A DNA stretch of 39,759 nt, taken from NCBI GenBank assembly GCA_934591725.1, contig CAKTPR010000005.1:1-39759 (forward strand), in the 5' to 3' direction. The number at the start of each line of letters is the position of its first letter. Within the stretch, counting starts at the first letter, position 1. Below the pieces are notes generated by a model that was not told the origin of the DNA, searched no databases, and saw only the letters and a program-made list of their open reading frames with translations. This DNA is from an uncultured Oscillospiraceae bacterium (lineage in GTDB: Bacteria; Bacillota; Clostridia; Oscillospirales; Oscillospiraceae). The position numbers and the translations under genes were made by a program. Below, piece by piece: positions 1-6,930 of this stretch.

Positions 1-87
1 GCGCGCCCCGGTGCATTCATGCGCTGCTTCCTCGCGGTGAACTTTGGGCTTCTGGCGCTGCTGCTGGCATTTGCGCAACTGTTCTGA
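1..87 (+). CDS. C-terminal end of a membrane protein (partial)
   Basis: Reading frame 1 is open from the window edge to a TGA at 85-87 and encodes 28 residues. The last 17 or so are almost all Leu, Ala, Phe, Gly and Val, so they look like a final transmembrane helix ending at the C-terminus. The N-terminal part lies outside the window and I cannot name the family. It could also be a chance open frame at the edge. The hydrophobic run and the gene-free stretch that follows favour a real gene end. Confidence 0.4.
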   Translation, partial: ARPGAFMRCFLAVNFGLLALLLAFAQLF

Positions 88-124
88 CGAGTTTCTTTCA
101 GCTGAATATATCCAACAATTTTAT

Positions 125-277
125 GTGCACATACTGGTCGGGCCGAAGCTTGTGAAAAAACAGGATGAGAAGCAGGCAAGAGCCTCCGCGATGAAGCTTC
201 TCGAACACGTCGGGCTTCTGCACCGCGAGGGTATCGGCACCGTACTCAAGATGTACGACAAGCCCCTGTGGGAATGA
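125..277 (+). pseudogene. Remnant of an amino-acid ABC transporter ATPase (GlnQ-like)
   Basis: This frame encodes a segment with GPKLVKKQ followed by an amphipathic helix ending in KLLEHVGL. That closely resembles the piece of polar-amino-acid ABC ATPases (GlnQ/HisP family) lying between the Q-loop and the signature motif. The Walker A, signature, Walker B and H-loop parts of a normal protein of about 240 residues are all absent. The last 18 or so residues before the TGA do not resemble that family and may come from another gene or be random. No SD or plausible start precedes the fragment. I read it as a decayed internal piece left by a deletion or rearrangement. The family match is from memory of the motif. 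Confidence 0.45.
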
Positions 278-298
278 TATCTTAAAATAATAGGTTCT

Positions 299-343
299 GA
301 ACTAAGAAATCGGAGTGGCAAAGCCGCTCCGATTTCTTAGTTC
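299..343 (-). terminator. Rho-independent terminator of the lar-fprA operon
   Basis: Arms 299-315 and 327-343 are perfectly complementary over 17 bases. The inner GGC/GCC pairing extends the stem to about 20 bp with an AAA loop. It starts 10 nt past the fprA stop on the minus strand. The downstream U-tract is poor, so termination relies on the very strong stem. Confidence 0.8.
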
Positions 344-352
344 ATTATTCTC

Positions 353-1558
353 TTACCCCTTGATGTCAGCCGCGATGGCGTCGGCGAGAGCGTCGAGCTC
401 CGCAAGCTGGCTCTCCGCAAGAGAGGAGCGCAGCGTCACATTTTCCCCGATGAACTCACACTTCTTTAGCGCCGAGAGCATTTCGCGCATCAGCTTGCCG
501 CTCGTGGGCGCCCATGTGCCGTTCTCTATGACGTAGATCTTCCTGTTCTGGAGATTGTGGTTCACGATGTCATGCAGCAGATTCTCCATTGTCACGAATA
601 CACCGTTGTTATAGGTCGTCGCCGCAAAGACAAGGTGGCTGCTTCTGAACGCGGCAGAGAGAATGTGGTTTGCCGGGATGACCGAGGTGTCGAACATGCG
701 CACCGTGACCCCGCGCTCGCAGAGCTTTGCGGCGAGGACGTTTGCGGCGTTCTCCGTGTGGCCGTACACCGACGCATACGCCAGCATGACGCTCTTCTCC
801 TCCGGTGCATAGCTGCTCCAGAGCTGGTACTTCTCAAGGTATGCACCGAAGTCCCTGCGCCACACAAAGCCGTGCAGCGGGCAGACATATGCGATCTCCA
901 GCGCCGCGGCCTTCTTCAGCACCGCCTGCACCTGCATACCGTACTTGCCGACGATATTGGTATAGTAGCGCCGTGCTTCGTCAAGAAACTCGGCCATGAA
1001 GTCGCACTCGTCGGCAAAGAGCTTGCCGTTGAGCGCGCCGAAGGTGCCAAAGGCATCCGCCGAGAAAAGTATCTTATCCGTCAGGTCATAGGTCATCATG
1101 ACCTCCGGCCAGTGTACCATCGGCGCCATGACGAAGGTCAGCTCGTGGCGGCCTGCCTTGAAGGTGTCGCCCTCCTTGACGATGTCCATCCGCGCGCTGA
1201 AATCATCGCCGCGGAAGAACTGCGCGATCATCGTCCTTATCTTGTCGTTGCATATCACGCGCGTCTCCGGGTGGCGCTGCAGAAGCAGCTCAAGCGTAGC
1301 CGCGTGATCCGGCTCCATGTGCGAGACGACGATGTAGTCAAGTCCGCGCCCGCCAAGCGCATGGTCGACGTTCTCAAAGAACTGCCCGAACACTGCCTTG
1401 TCCACCGTGTCGAAGAGCACGGTCTTTTCGTCGAGCAGCAGGTATGAATTGTAGGAGACCCCGTTCGGCACATCGTATGCGCCCTCGAAGCATACGAGCC
1501 GCCTGTCATCCGCGCCTACCCAAATAAGATCGTCCAGAACCTTTCTTGTGCAATACAT
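353..1558 (-). CDS. fprA: Flavodiiron protein (FprA-type O2/NO reductase)
   Basis: Flavodiiron proteins reduce O2 to water and/or NO to N2O in the cytoplasm, taking electrons from rubredoxin or F420H2. They protect anaerobes from oxygen. The 401-residue length is that of the minimal two-domain class. The N-terminal metallo-beta-lactamase-like half carries the diiron ligands His80, Glu82, Asp84, His149, Asp168 and His229; the usual His85 is also present. The C-terminal half (from about 256) is a flavodoxin domain with the FMN phosphate loop ASVYGHTEN at 262-270. No fused rubredoxin domain is present, so a separate donor is needed. The ATG follows an SD GGGAGG and lies only 13 nt after the larC stop, so it is the last gene of the larBEC operon. 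Whether it prefers O2 or NO cannot be read from sequence. Confidence 0.93.
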   Translation of the reverse strand: MYCTRKVLDDLIWVGADDRRLVCFEGAYDVPNGVSYNSYLLLDEKTVLFDTVDKAVFGQFFENVDHALGGRGLDYIVVSHMEPDHAATLELLLQRHPETRVICNDKIRTMIAQFFRGDDFSARMDIVKEGDTFKAGRHELTFVMAPMVHWPEVMMTYDLTDKILFSADAFGTFGALNGKLFADECDFMAEFLDEARRYYTNIVGKYGMQVQAVLKKAAALEIAYVCPLHGFVWRRDFGAYLEKYQLWSSYAPEEKSVMLAYASVYGHTENAANVLAAKLCERGVTVRMFDTSVIPANHILSAAFRSSHLVFAATTYNNGVFVTMENLLHDIVNHNLQNRKIYVIENGTWAPTSGKLMREMLSALKKCEFIGENVTLRSSLAESQLAELDALADAIAADIKG

Positions 1559-1571
1559 AAGCGTACCTCCC

Positions 1572-2741
1572 TCAGTTAATAAGTTTTTTTATCTCCATCA
1601 GGCTCATGCCCGTTTCCTTGGCTATCTTCACAAGATCGTCATACTCGGCCTTCTGCCGGGAAACGCCCCATCCGGACGCGCGCTTGATGCCTACCGTACC
1701 TATGCCGCTGTCCTGCTGCGCCGCCGCCCTGCTGAGCACGTGCCTTGCGCATACGTGCTCACGCACGCCGAGCGTCGTCGTGTTCTTGAATATGCAGCGG
1801 AGAATGTCGTCCCGCTGCTCCCGGCGGCACAGGCAGCTGAGCATCGTCCCCGGACGGCACTTCTTCATGCCGATCGCCGTGAACCACACATCGAGCGCCC
1901 CGGTCTCGAACAGCTGCTCCATCGCAAAGCCGAGCTCCTCGGCGGTCATATCGTCGATATTACAGCTCAGCTCCAGCACCTCATCGTGCCCTCTCTCCGT
2001 CTCGCCCAGCAGGACGCGGACAGCGTTGAGTTCTTCAAAATCCTTTTTGCCTGTCCCGTAGCCCGCCATGCTGACGGTCATCACCGGCGCATCGCCGAAC
2101 TCGTCCACAAAATATCTGAGCAGCGCCGCGCCCGTCGGGGTACACAGCTCGCTCTTTATCCTGCCCGAATATGTGGGTATGCCGCGCAGTATAAGCTCTG
2201 TTGCCGGGGCTGGTACGGGCAGCACGCCGTGCGCGCACTTCACCGTTCCGCCGCCGACGTTAATGGGCGAAGCGTACACCTTCTCCGGTGCGAGCAGGTG
2301 CATCAGCATACATACGTTCAGCACATCCGCCATCGCATCTATACTGCCGACCTCATGGAAGTGTACATTCTCCACGGCGCAGCCGTGTACGCTGCTCTCC
2401 GCTTCGGCGATTATTTTATAGACCTCCGCCGCGTCATGCCGCACCTTTTCCGGAAGCGGCACGAACTCGATGAAGCGCATGACCTCTCCAATGTCCGTGT
2501 GCCTGTGGTGGTCGTGGTACTGCGCTCCTTCGTTCTCCTCGTCGCCGTCAATTGTCACGGTGACGTGCGTACCGGTCACGCCGCACTTGGTGTCCGGCGC
2601 GGCGCTGACGACCGCCCTGCCGTCAAACACCCTGTTCATTTCATCAAGGAACTTTTCCTTCTCCGGGTACAGCTCCAGCAGCGCCGCAGTGAGCATATCC
2701 CCCGCCGCGCCCATAGAGCAGTCAAAATACAGCACTTTCAT
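1572..2741 (-). CDS. larC: LarC, nickel-insertion protein of nickel-pincer cofactor synthesis
   Basis: LarC is the CTP-dependent cyclometallase (DUF111 family) that inserts Ni into the pyridinium-3,5-bisthiocarboxylate mononucleotide made by LarB and LarE. The N-terminus has the family signature YFDCSMGAAGDM. A His-rich stretch YHDHHRH around residues 77-83 may bind nickel. The CNIDDMTAE motif lies in the second half. At 389 residues it is a single uninterrupted frame; in Lactobacillus plantarum the protein is split as larC1/larC2 with a programmed frameshift. Its ATG overlaps the larE stop by 4 nt (ATGA at 2738-2741), which implies translational coupling. The LarA-type racemase or epimerase that would use the cofactor is not in this window. 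Confidence 0.93.
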   Translation of the reverse strand: MKVLYFDCSMGAAGDMLTAALLELYPEKEKFLDEMNRVFDGRAVVSAAPDTKCGVTGTHVTVTIDGDEENEGAQYHDHHRHTDIGEVMRFIEFVPLPEKVRHDAAEVYKIIAEAESSVHGCAVENVHFHEVGSIDAMADVLNVCMLMHLLAPEKVYASPINVGGGTVKCAHGVLPVPAPATELILRGIPTYSGRIKSELCTPTGAALLRYFVDEFGDAPVMTVSMAGYGTGKKDFEELNAVRVLLGETERGHDEVLELSCNIDDMTAEELGFAMEQLFETGALDVWFTAIGMKKCRPGTMLSCLCRREQRDDILRCIFKNTTTLGVREHVCARHVLSRAAAQQDSGIGTVGIKRASGWGVSRQKAEYDDLVKIAKETGMSLMEIKKLIN

Positions 2742-3493
2742 AGGCTTTTCTCCCTGACCTTCGGGTCAATCGTCACGGAGTCAAAATACTCCGCCAGCTT
2801 CTTCTCTATCTCCGGGAAGCGCTCGTGTGCGCGCGCTGTCTGCTCGGCTGTGAATTGCAGAAGAGCTCCGTTTCCGCGCACGCGGACGCGGAAATCCGTG
2901 AAGCCCAGCGAAAACAGATAGTCCTCGCTCTGCTCGACGGCGTGCAGCTTCTCCGCCGTGATCTCTTCCCCGCTCGCAATGCGCGTTGCAAGGCAGGCGT
3001 AGGCGGGCTTATCCCATGTCGGCAGCCCCGCCTCGTGCGACAGGCGGCGTATCTCCGCCTTTGTCAGGCCGCATATCCTCAGCGGCGAGAGTATCCCCTC
3101 CTCGCCGAGCGCCTTGTAGCCGGGGCGGTCTGAGATATCGTCGCTGGCGTTCGTGCCGTCGATTATAAGCGCGTATCCATCGGCGCGGCTGCGCTCGCGT
3201 ATCGCGCCCATGATATGCTTCTTGCAGTAATAGCAGCGGTCGGGCGGGTTTGCCGTGACCTCCGCGCAGGAAACGATGTCCTGCTCTATAAACCTCATCC
3301 GCACACCAAGCTTGCGGGCAAGCTCTATCGCATCGCGCAGCTCGAACTCCGGCTGGAACTGCGACTTCACATAGTACGCCGCGACGTCCGCGCCGCAGCG
3401 GCTCGCCGCGTACATCAGATAGGACGAATCCACGCCGCCGGAGAAGGCCAGTGCGAGCTTAGGGTGCTCTTCAAAAAATTCCCCAAGGGTCAT
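2738..3493 (-). CDS. larE: LarE, sulfur transferase of nickel-pincer cofactor synthesis
   Basis: LarE adenylates and then sulfurates the carboxylates of pyridinium-3,5-biscarboxylate mononucleotide. The PP-loop SGGVDSS sits at residues 18-24 of 251, near the N-terminus as expected for this ATP-pyrophosphatase family. Three cysteines stand out: Cys87 and Cys90 in RCYYCKK, and Cys167 in AYACLATR. Cys167 is where L. plantarum LarE has its sacrificial Cys176. The additional CxxC resembles the LarE subgroup reported to hold a [4Fe-4S] cluster (Thermotoga maritima type), which can act catalytically. That assignment is inference. The gene lies between larB (17-nt gap) and larC (4-nt overlap). The ATG at 3493 is preceded by GGGAGAG. 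Confidence 0.93.
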   Translation of the reverse strand: MTLGEFFEEHPKLALAFSGGVDSSYLMYAASRCGADVAAYYVKSQFQPEFELRDAIELARKLGVRMRFIEQDIVSCAEVTANPPDRCYYCKKHIMGAIRERSRADGYALIIDGTNASDDISDRPGYKALGEEGILSPLRICGLTKAEIRRLSHEAGLPTWDKPAYACLATRIASGEEITAEKLHAVEQSEDYLFSLGFTDFRVRVRGNGALLQFTAEQTARAHERFPEIEKKLAEYFDSVTIDPKVREKSL

Positions 3494-3510
3494 GCATATC
3501 TCTCCCGTGT

Positions 3511-4263
3511 TCAGTCAAGGTGATTTATCATGCTGGCCATGTAGCCCGCGCCGAAGCCATTGTCTATGTTCACGACCGAGACGCCGCTCGCGCAGGAGTT
3601 GAGCATACTCAGCAGCGCCGCAATGCCGCCGAGGGATGCGCCGTAGCCCACGCTCGTCGGCACTGCGATGACCGGGCAGTCGGCAAGCCCGCCGATGACC
3701 GAGGGCAGCGCCCCCTCCATGCCGGCCACGGCGACTATGACGCGCGCGGACATTATATCCTCCATGTGCGACAGCAGCCTGTGTATGCCCGACACGCCGA
3801 CGTCGTAGAGCCGCAGCACCTCATTGCCGAGCACCTCCGCCGTCACGGCGGCCTCCTCCGCAACGGGGATATCGCTCGTCCCGCCGGTCGCGACGACTAT
3901 CCGCCCTTTGCCGGTCGGCTCCGGGCGCTCGCCAATTATTCCGGTCCTCGACATCGGGTTATATTCCAGCGGCAGCTGCGCTCCCACATAGTCCGCCGCT
4001 TCCTTATTCATCCTTGTTACAAGCGCAGTCTTCTGTCCGTTTTCCAGCATTGCCTTCGCAATGGACAGAATATGCTCCCTGGTCTTGCCCTCGCCGTAGA
4101 TCACCTCCGGCACGCCCTGGCGTATCCCGCGGTGAAAATCGACCTTCGCAAACTCGCCTATCTCCATAAACGGCTGCATCTTCAGCTTGAGCGTCGCCTC
4201 CTCCGGCGATACACTCCCATCCGCTACCTTTCTGAGCAGCTCCGTCATTTCAGTTTTATCCAT
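3511..4263 (-). CDS. larB: LarB, pyridinium-3,5-biscarboxylate mononucleotide synthase
   Basis: LarB carboxylates and hydrolyses nicotinic acid adenine dinucleotide, the first step of nickel-pincer nucleotide synthesis. The 250-residue protein has the usual layout: a helical N-terminal part of about 110 residues, then a PurE/AIR-carboxylase-like domain containing ATGGTSDIPVAEEA, AGMEGALPSVIGGL and VPTSVGYGASLGG. The C-terminal NIDNGFGAGYMA is also typical. It is the first gene of the operon. The ATG has an SD AGGAG 8 nt upstream, and a good sigma-A promoter lies about 55 nt further upstream. Confidence 0.93.
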   Translation of the reverse strand: MDKTEMTELLRKVADGSVSPEEATLKLKMQPFMEIGEFAKVDFHRGIRQGVPEVIYGEGKTREHILSIAKAMLENGQKTALVTRMNKEAADYVGAQLPLEYNPMSRTGIIGERPEPTGKGRIVVATGGTSDIPVAEEAAVTAEVLGNEVLRLYDVGVSGIHRLLSHMEDIMSARVIVAVAGMEGALPSVIGGLADCPVIAVPTSVGYGASLGGIAALLSMLNSCASGVSVVNIDNGFGAGYMASMINHLD

Positions 4264-4316
4264 TGTATCAGCTCCTGTCCTGTGTGCGGAATGGCTCTAT
4301 CCGAAAACGTTTTATA

Positions 4317-4345
4317 ATTATACAGCACCGCACGGATTTGCGCAA
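4317..4345 (-). promoter_or_regulatory. Sigma-A promoter of the larBEC-fprA operon
   Basis: On the minus strand TTGCGC (4340-4345), a 17-bp spacer and a perfect TATAAT (4317-4322) precede larB. The palindrome AAAACGTTTT lies just downstream, near the predicted start site, and could be an operator. Confidence 0.75.
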
Positions 4346-4525
4346 GCTCTCTTATGCCGGTGCGCCTTCAGATTTTCTCCCGGCTTCCGACCGGAATTTC
4401 TTAAACTTTCACAAAATTTGATTAAAAAAACTGGACTTTATTTGTTTTGTGGTGTACACTACATATTGTACATTAGGTTTATTGTATATACATCATTTTG
4501 TCATTTATTGTGTCCTGTTTGTAAT

Positions 4526-5848
4526 ATGATGAAGAAGTCTTTTTTCAAAACATCATATCGCATCCTGTGCGCCGCTCTGGCGGCTGCCGTTGTGCTGCCC
4601 TTCTCGCCCAAAGCATACGCGCTGACGGGTGAATTCCAGTGCGGCCTTGAGGAGCATTCTCATTCGGATGCCTGCTACACACCCGTCCTCATCTGTGAAC
4701 TTGATGAAGCGCCTGAGTATCATGTGCATAATGACAATTGCTATGAGCAGCGCGAGACGCTTGTCTGCGCCGATGAGGGCCATGAGCATGACGAGAGCTG
4801 CTATGAAAGCCAGTCTGTTCTGATCTGCACCATACCTGAGTATAACATCGAGGGCGGGCACCGGCACACTGACAGCTGCTATGAAAAGCAGCTGCACTGC
4901 ACAGTTCCGGAGCACAGCCACAGCAGAAGCTGCTACTTTGTCTCCATGGACAATGTCGAGACTGCCGAGGATTGGGAGGCCACGCTGCCCGATACCCTGT
5001 CCGGCAACTGGCGTGACGATTTTATATCCGTTGCGCGCTCGCAGCTCGGCTATACTCCGCTCGCTGAAAATTCCATCCCCGCCGAGGATGGGTCGACCAT
5101 GCTGCCCTATACCCGTTACGGCGATTGGTACGGCTTCCCTTACGGGGAGTGGTGCGTCATGTTCGTCTCCTTCTGTGCAAACTACGCCGATATTCCCCGC
5201 GACGCCGTGCCGTATGAATCCGGCTGCGTCGCGATGGTCGAAAAGTTCAGGCAGGCCGGTGTGTTCGAGTATGGCAGAAGCTATGTCCCCCGCCGCGGCG
5301 ACCTTGTGTTCGTCTCGTATGACGGCGGCCTGAGCCCTTCGCACGTCGGCATCGTCACGGATGCTGCCGTATCCTCCGGTTCTTCCGGCGCGTTCAGCTT
5401 CGTGGATATCGAGGGCAACAGCGCCGGTACCGTGCGCGAGCGGCCGCGCTCTACGGCGGATGCGGATATCTTCGGGTATATGAATATGGAAAAGGTCATT
5501 GATGGCTGGAACGGCACCCGCCGCGCGCTCGTTGACTGCGGCGGCACCTCTCTCTGTCTCAAGTATCCCGCCGAGGAAGCAGCGGATTTCGATACGCTCC
5601 GCGCCACGAGCGTCAGTAAGGTCAGCAAAGAATATGTCCAGCTTGTCAAAGAACTCCCCGCGCATATTTCCGACGGAGCCGAATGCAGCTTTTACCGCAT
5701 TGATGCGGAGCTTTCCGGCACGCCCGTTTCTATTTCCCGTCCCGACACCGTGAGCTTCCCTGACAGCGCCGACTTCTATGACCACAGCGCCGGCATCATC
5801 GAGCACGGCGGCGCGCTCTACGCCTATGTCTGCCAGACCGGCGCGTAA
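4526..5848 (+). CDS. Secreted CHAP-domain cell wall hydrolase with five Cys/His repeats
   Basis: The predicted 440-residue protein starts with a signal peptide: KK at 3-4, a hydrophobic core at about 12-25, and a likely cut after the Ala-Tyr-Ala near 30-32. Residues 39-137 hold five repeats of the form C-x(n)-H-x-H-x(3)-C-Y, each offering two Cys and two His and so resembling small zinc or copper sites. Residues 161-310 are a CHAP amidase/peptidase domain with catalytic Cys210 (EWCVMFVSFC), His273 (PSHVGIV) and Glu296 (DIEGN). The last 120 residues match nothing I know. There is no LPXTG anchor. The start is the ATG at 4526 or 4529, because upstream codons precede the signal peptide; no clear SD is visible. 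The upstream 4440-4492 stretch is AT-rich with palindromes GTGTACAC and TGTATATACA. The repeats recall those of gut Clostridia surface proteins. Confidence 0.85.
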   Translation: MMKKSFFKTSYRILCAALAAAVVLPFSPKAYALTGEFQCGLEEHSHSDACYTPVLICELDEAPEYHVHNDNCYEQRETLVCADEGHEHDESCYESQSVLICTIPEYNIEGGHRHTDSCYEKQLHCTVPEHSHSRSCYFVSMDNVETAEDWEATLPDTLSGNWRDDFISVARSQLGYTPLAENSIPAEDGSTMLPYTRYGDWYGFPYGEWCVMFVSFCANYADIPRDAVPYESGCVAMVEKFRQAGVFEYGRSYVPRRGDLVFVSYDGGLSPSHVGIVTDAAVSSGSSGAFSFVDIEGNSAGTVRERPRSTADADIFGYMNMEKVIDGWNGTRRALVDCGGTSLCLKYPAEEAADFDTLRATSVSKVSKEYVQLVKELPAHISDGAECSFYRIDAELSGTPVSISRPDTVSFPDSADFYDHSAGIIEHGGALYAYVCQTGA

Positions 5849-5861
5849 TGCCGCCCATTAC

Positions 5862-5891
5862 TTGACAAGATAATACATACTGCTTTATAAT
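5862..5891 (+). promoter_or_regulatory. Sigma-A promoter of the EamA transporter gene
   Basis: A perfect TTGACA (5862-5867) and a perfect TATAAT (5886-5891) are separated by 18 bp. The -10 box overlaps the first bases of the terminator hairpin at 5890-5916, so a transcript started here lacks the 5' arm of that hairpin. Confidence 0.85.
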
Positions 5892-5920
5892 TGCCGGGTT
5901 CGCACGCCCCGGCAATTTCT
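5890..5920 (+). terminator. Terminator of the CHAP gene
   Basis: ATTGCCGGG (5890-5898) pairs with CCCGGCAAT (5908-5916) around a 9-nt loop, followed by a short T-rich tail TTCTTT. It lies 42 nt past the CHAP gene stop. Confidence 0.75.
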
Positions 5921-5938
5921 TTATACACAGGTGAGACA

Positions 5939-6820
5939 ATGATATCCTACAATTCCGATAAACTCAAGCTGATAATCGCGCTTCTCATATACGGTACGAT
6001 CGGCGTCGTCCGAAAGAATATCCCCTATCCCTCCAGCTTCATCGCGTTCGCCCGCGCCGCCATAGGCTTTCTCTTTCTGCTGTGCTTCCGCATTATCACG
6101 CGCACATGGATAGACCGCGCCGCCGTGAAGCGCAATCTCAGGACGCTGCTCCTCTCCGGCGCGCTGCTCGGCTTCAACTGGCTGCTGCTTTTCGAGGCGT
6201 ATAATTACACCTCCGTCGCCGTGGCCACAGTGTGCTATTATATGTCCCCCGTATTTCTCATGCTGGCCTCCCCGCTCCTCGGAGAGCGGCTGACCGCGCG
6301 TAAGCTCGGCTGCGCCGCCGTCGCGCTCTTGGGCATGGTGCTCGTCTCCGGCGTTCTGGAGACCGGGCTGTACGGTCTCAAGGGCATCATCCTTGGCCTT
6401 GTTTCCGCCGTGACCTATGCGGTGATCGTCATGCTCAACAAAACGCTCAAGGACATTTCCGCCGGGGACAGGACGATCATGCAGCTCGGCATTTCGAGCA
6501 TTGTGATGCTGCCCTATGTGCTGCTGACCGAGAACATCGGCGCGATTGAGTTCACCATCACCCCGGTCATGCTGCTCCTCGTCGCAGGCATCGTCCACAC
6601 GGGCTTTGCCTATACCCTCTACTTCGGCGGTATCGCCGGTATCCCTGCACAGACCGCCGCCGTGCTCAGCTACATAGACCCCATAACAGCTATCCTTCTG
6701 TCCGTTGTCCTTCTCCGTGAGGACATGAGCGCCGTCTCCGCCATAGGCTGCGTGCTCGTCATCGGCGCGATGCTCGTCAGCGAGATCGAGCCGAAGAAGA
6801 AGCGCCCAGCCGCTGAGTAA
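5939..6820 (+). CDS. EamA/DMT family transporter
   Basis: The 293-residue protein is made of ten hydrophobic segments in two homologous halves, the drug/metabolite transporter (EamA) fold. Such proteins are inner-membrane exporters of amino acids or other metabolites. Typical features include FNWLLLFEAYNYTSVA in the first half and a second-half segment ending AVLSYIDPITAILLS, followed by a Lys-rich C-terminus. The substrate cannot be inferred. The ATG at 5939 follows the SD AGGTGAG. An in-frame ATG-like start at 5891 is rejected because it overlaps the -10 box. The gene is monocistronic, between a consensus promoter and a terminator. Confidence 0.88.
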   Translation: MISYNSDKLKLIIALLIYGTIGVVRKNIPYPSSFIAFARAAIGFLFLLCFRIITRTWIDRAAVKRNLRTLLLSGALLGFNWLLLFEAYNYTSVAVATVCYYMSPVFLMLASPLLGERLTARKLGCAAVALLGMVLVSGVLETGLYGLKGIILGLVSAVTYAVIVMLNKTLKDISAGDRTIMQLGISSIVMLPYVLLTENIGAIEFTITPVMLLLVAGIVHTGFAYTLYFGGIAGIPAQTAAVLSYIDPITAILLSVVLLREDMSAVSAIGCVLVIGAMLVSEIEPKKKRPAAE

Positions 6821-6830
6821 AATTTTTTCA

Positions 6831-6862
6831 CTGCTCCGTTTCACACGGAGCAGTTTTTGTTT
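6831..6862 (+). terminator. Terminator of the EamA transporter gene
   Basis: CTGCTCCG (6831-6838) pairs with CGGAGCAG (6846-6853) with a 7-nt loop, followed directly by TTTTTGTTTT. It is a textbook intrinsic terminator 10 nt after the stop. Confidence 0.92.
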
Positions 6863-6870
6863 TCCCCGTC

Positions 6871-6900
6871 TTGACATAGCCGCCTGCGCCGCAATATAAT
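6871..6900 (+). promoter_or_regulatory. Sigma-A promoter of the MerR-family gene
   Basis: TTGACA (6871-6876) and TATAAT (6895-6900) are separated by 18 bp, one base longer than optimal. An imperfect dyad CCTTATAGTAGG overlaps the likely start region, so autoregulation is possible. Confidence 0.8.
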
Positions 6901-6930
6901 GGTGCAAACCTTATAGTAGGAGGAGAGTTT

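Noticed and set aside
44..277. A complete 77-residue gene
   Set aside because: The start lies inside the preceding gene's frame region, has no SD, and only the middle matches a known family; it is better read as a remnant.
1572..2741. Programmed frameshift in larC
   Set aside because: larC is one continuous frame of normal length, unlike the split gene of Lactobacillus plantarum.
1548..2921. 457-codon open frame on the plus strand
   Set aside because: Antisense to larC and the end of larE; no SD or recognisable domain.
4553..5806. 417-codon open frame on the minus strand
   Set aside because: Antisense to the CHAP gene, whose signal peptide, repeats and catalytic residues are all in the plus frame.
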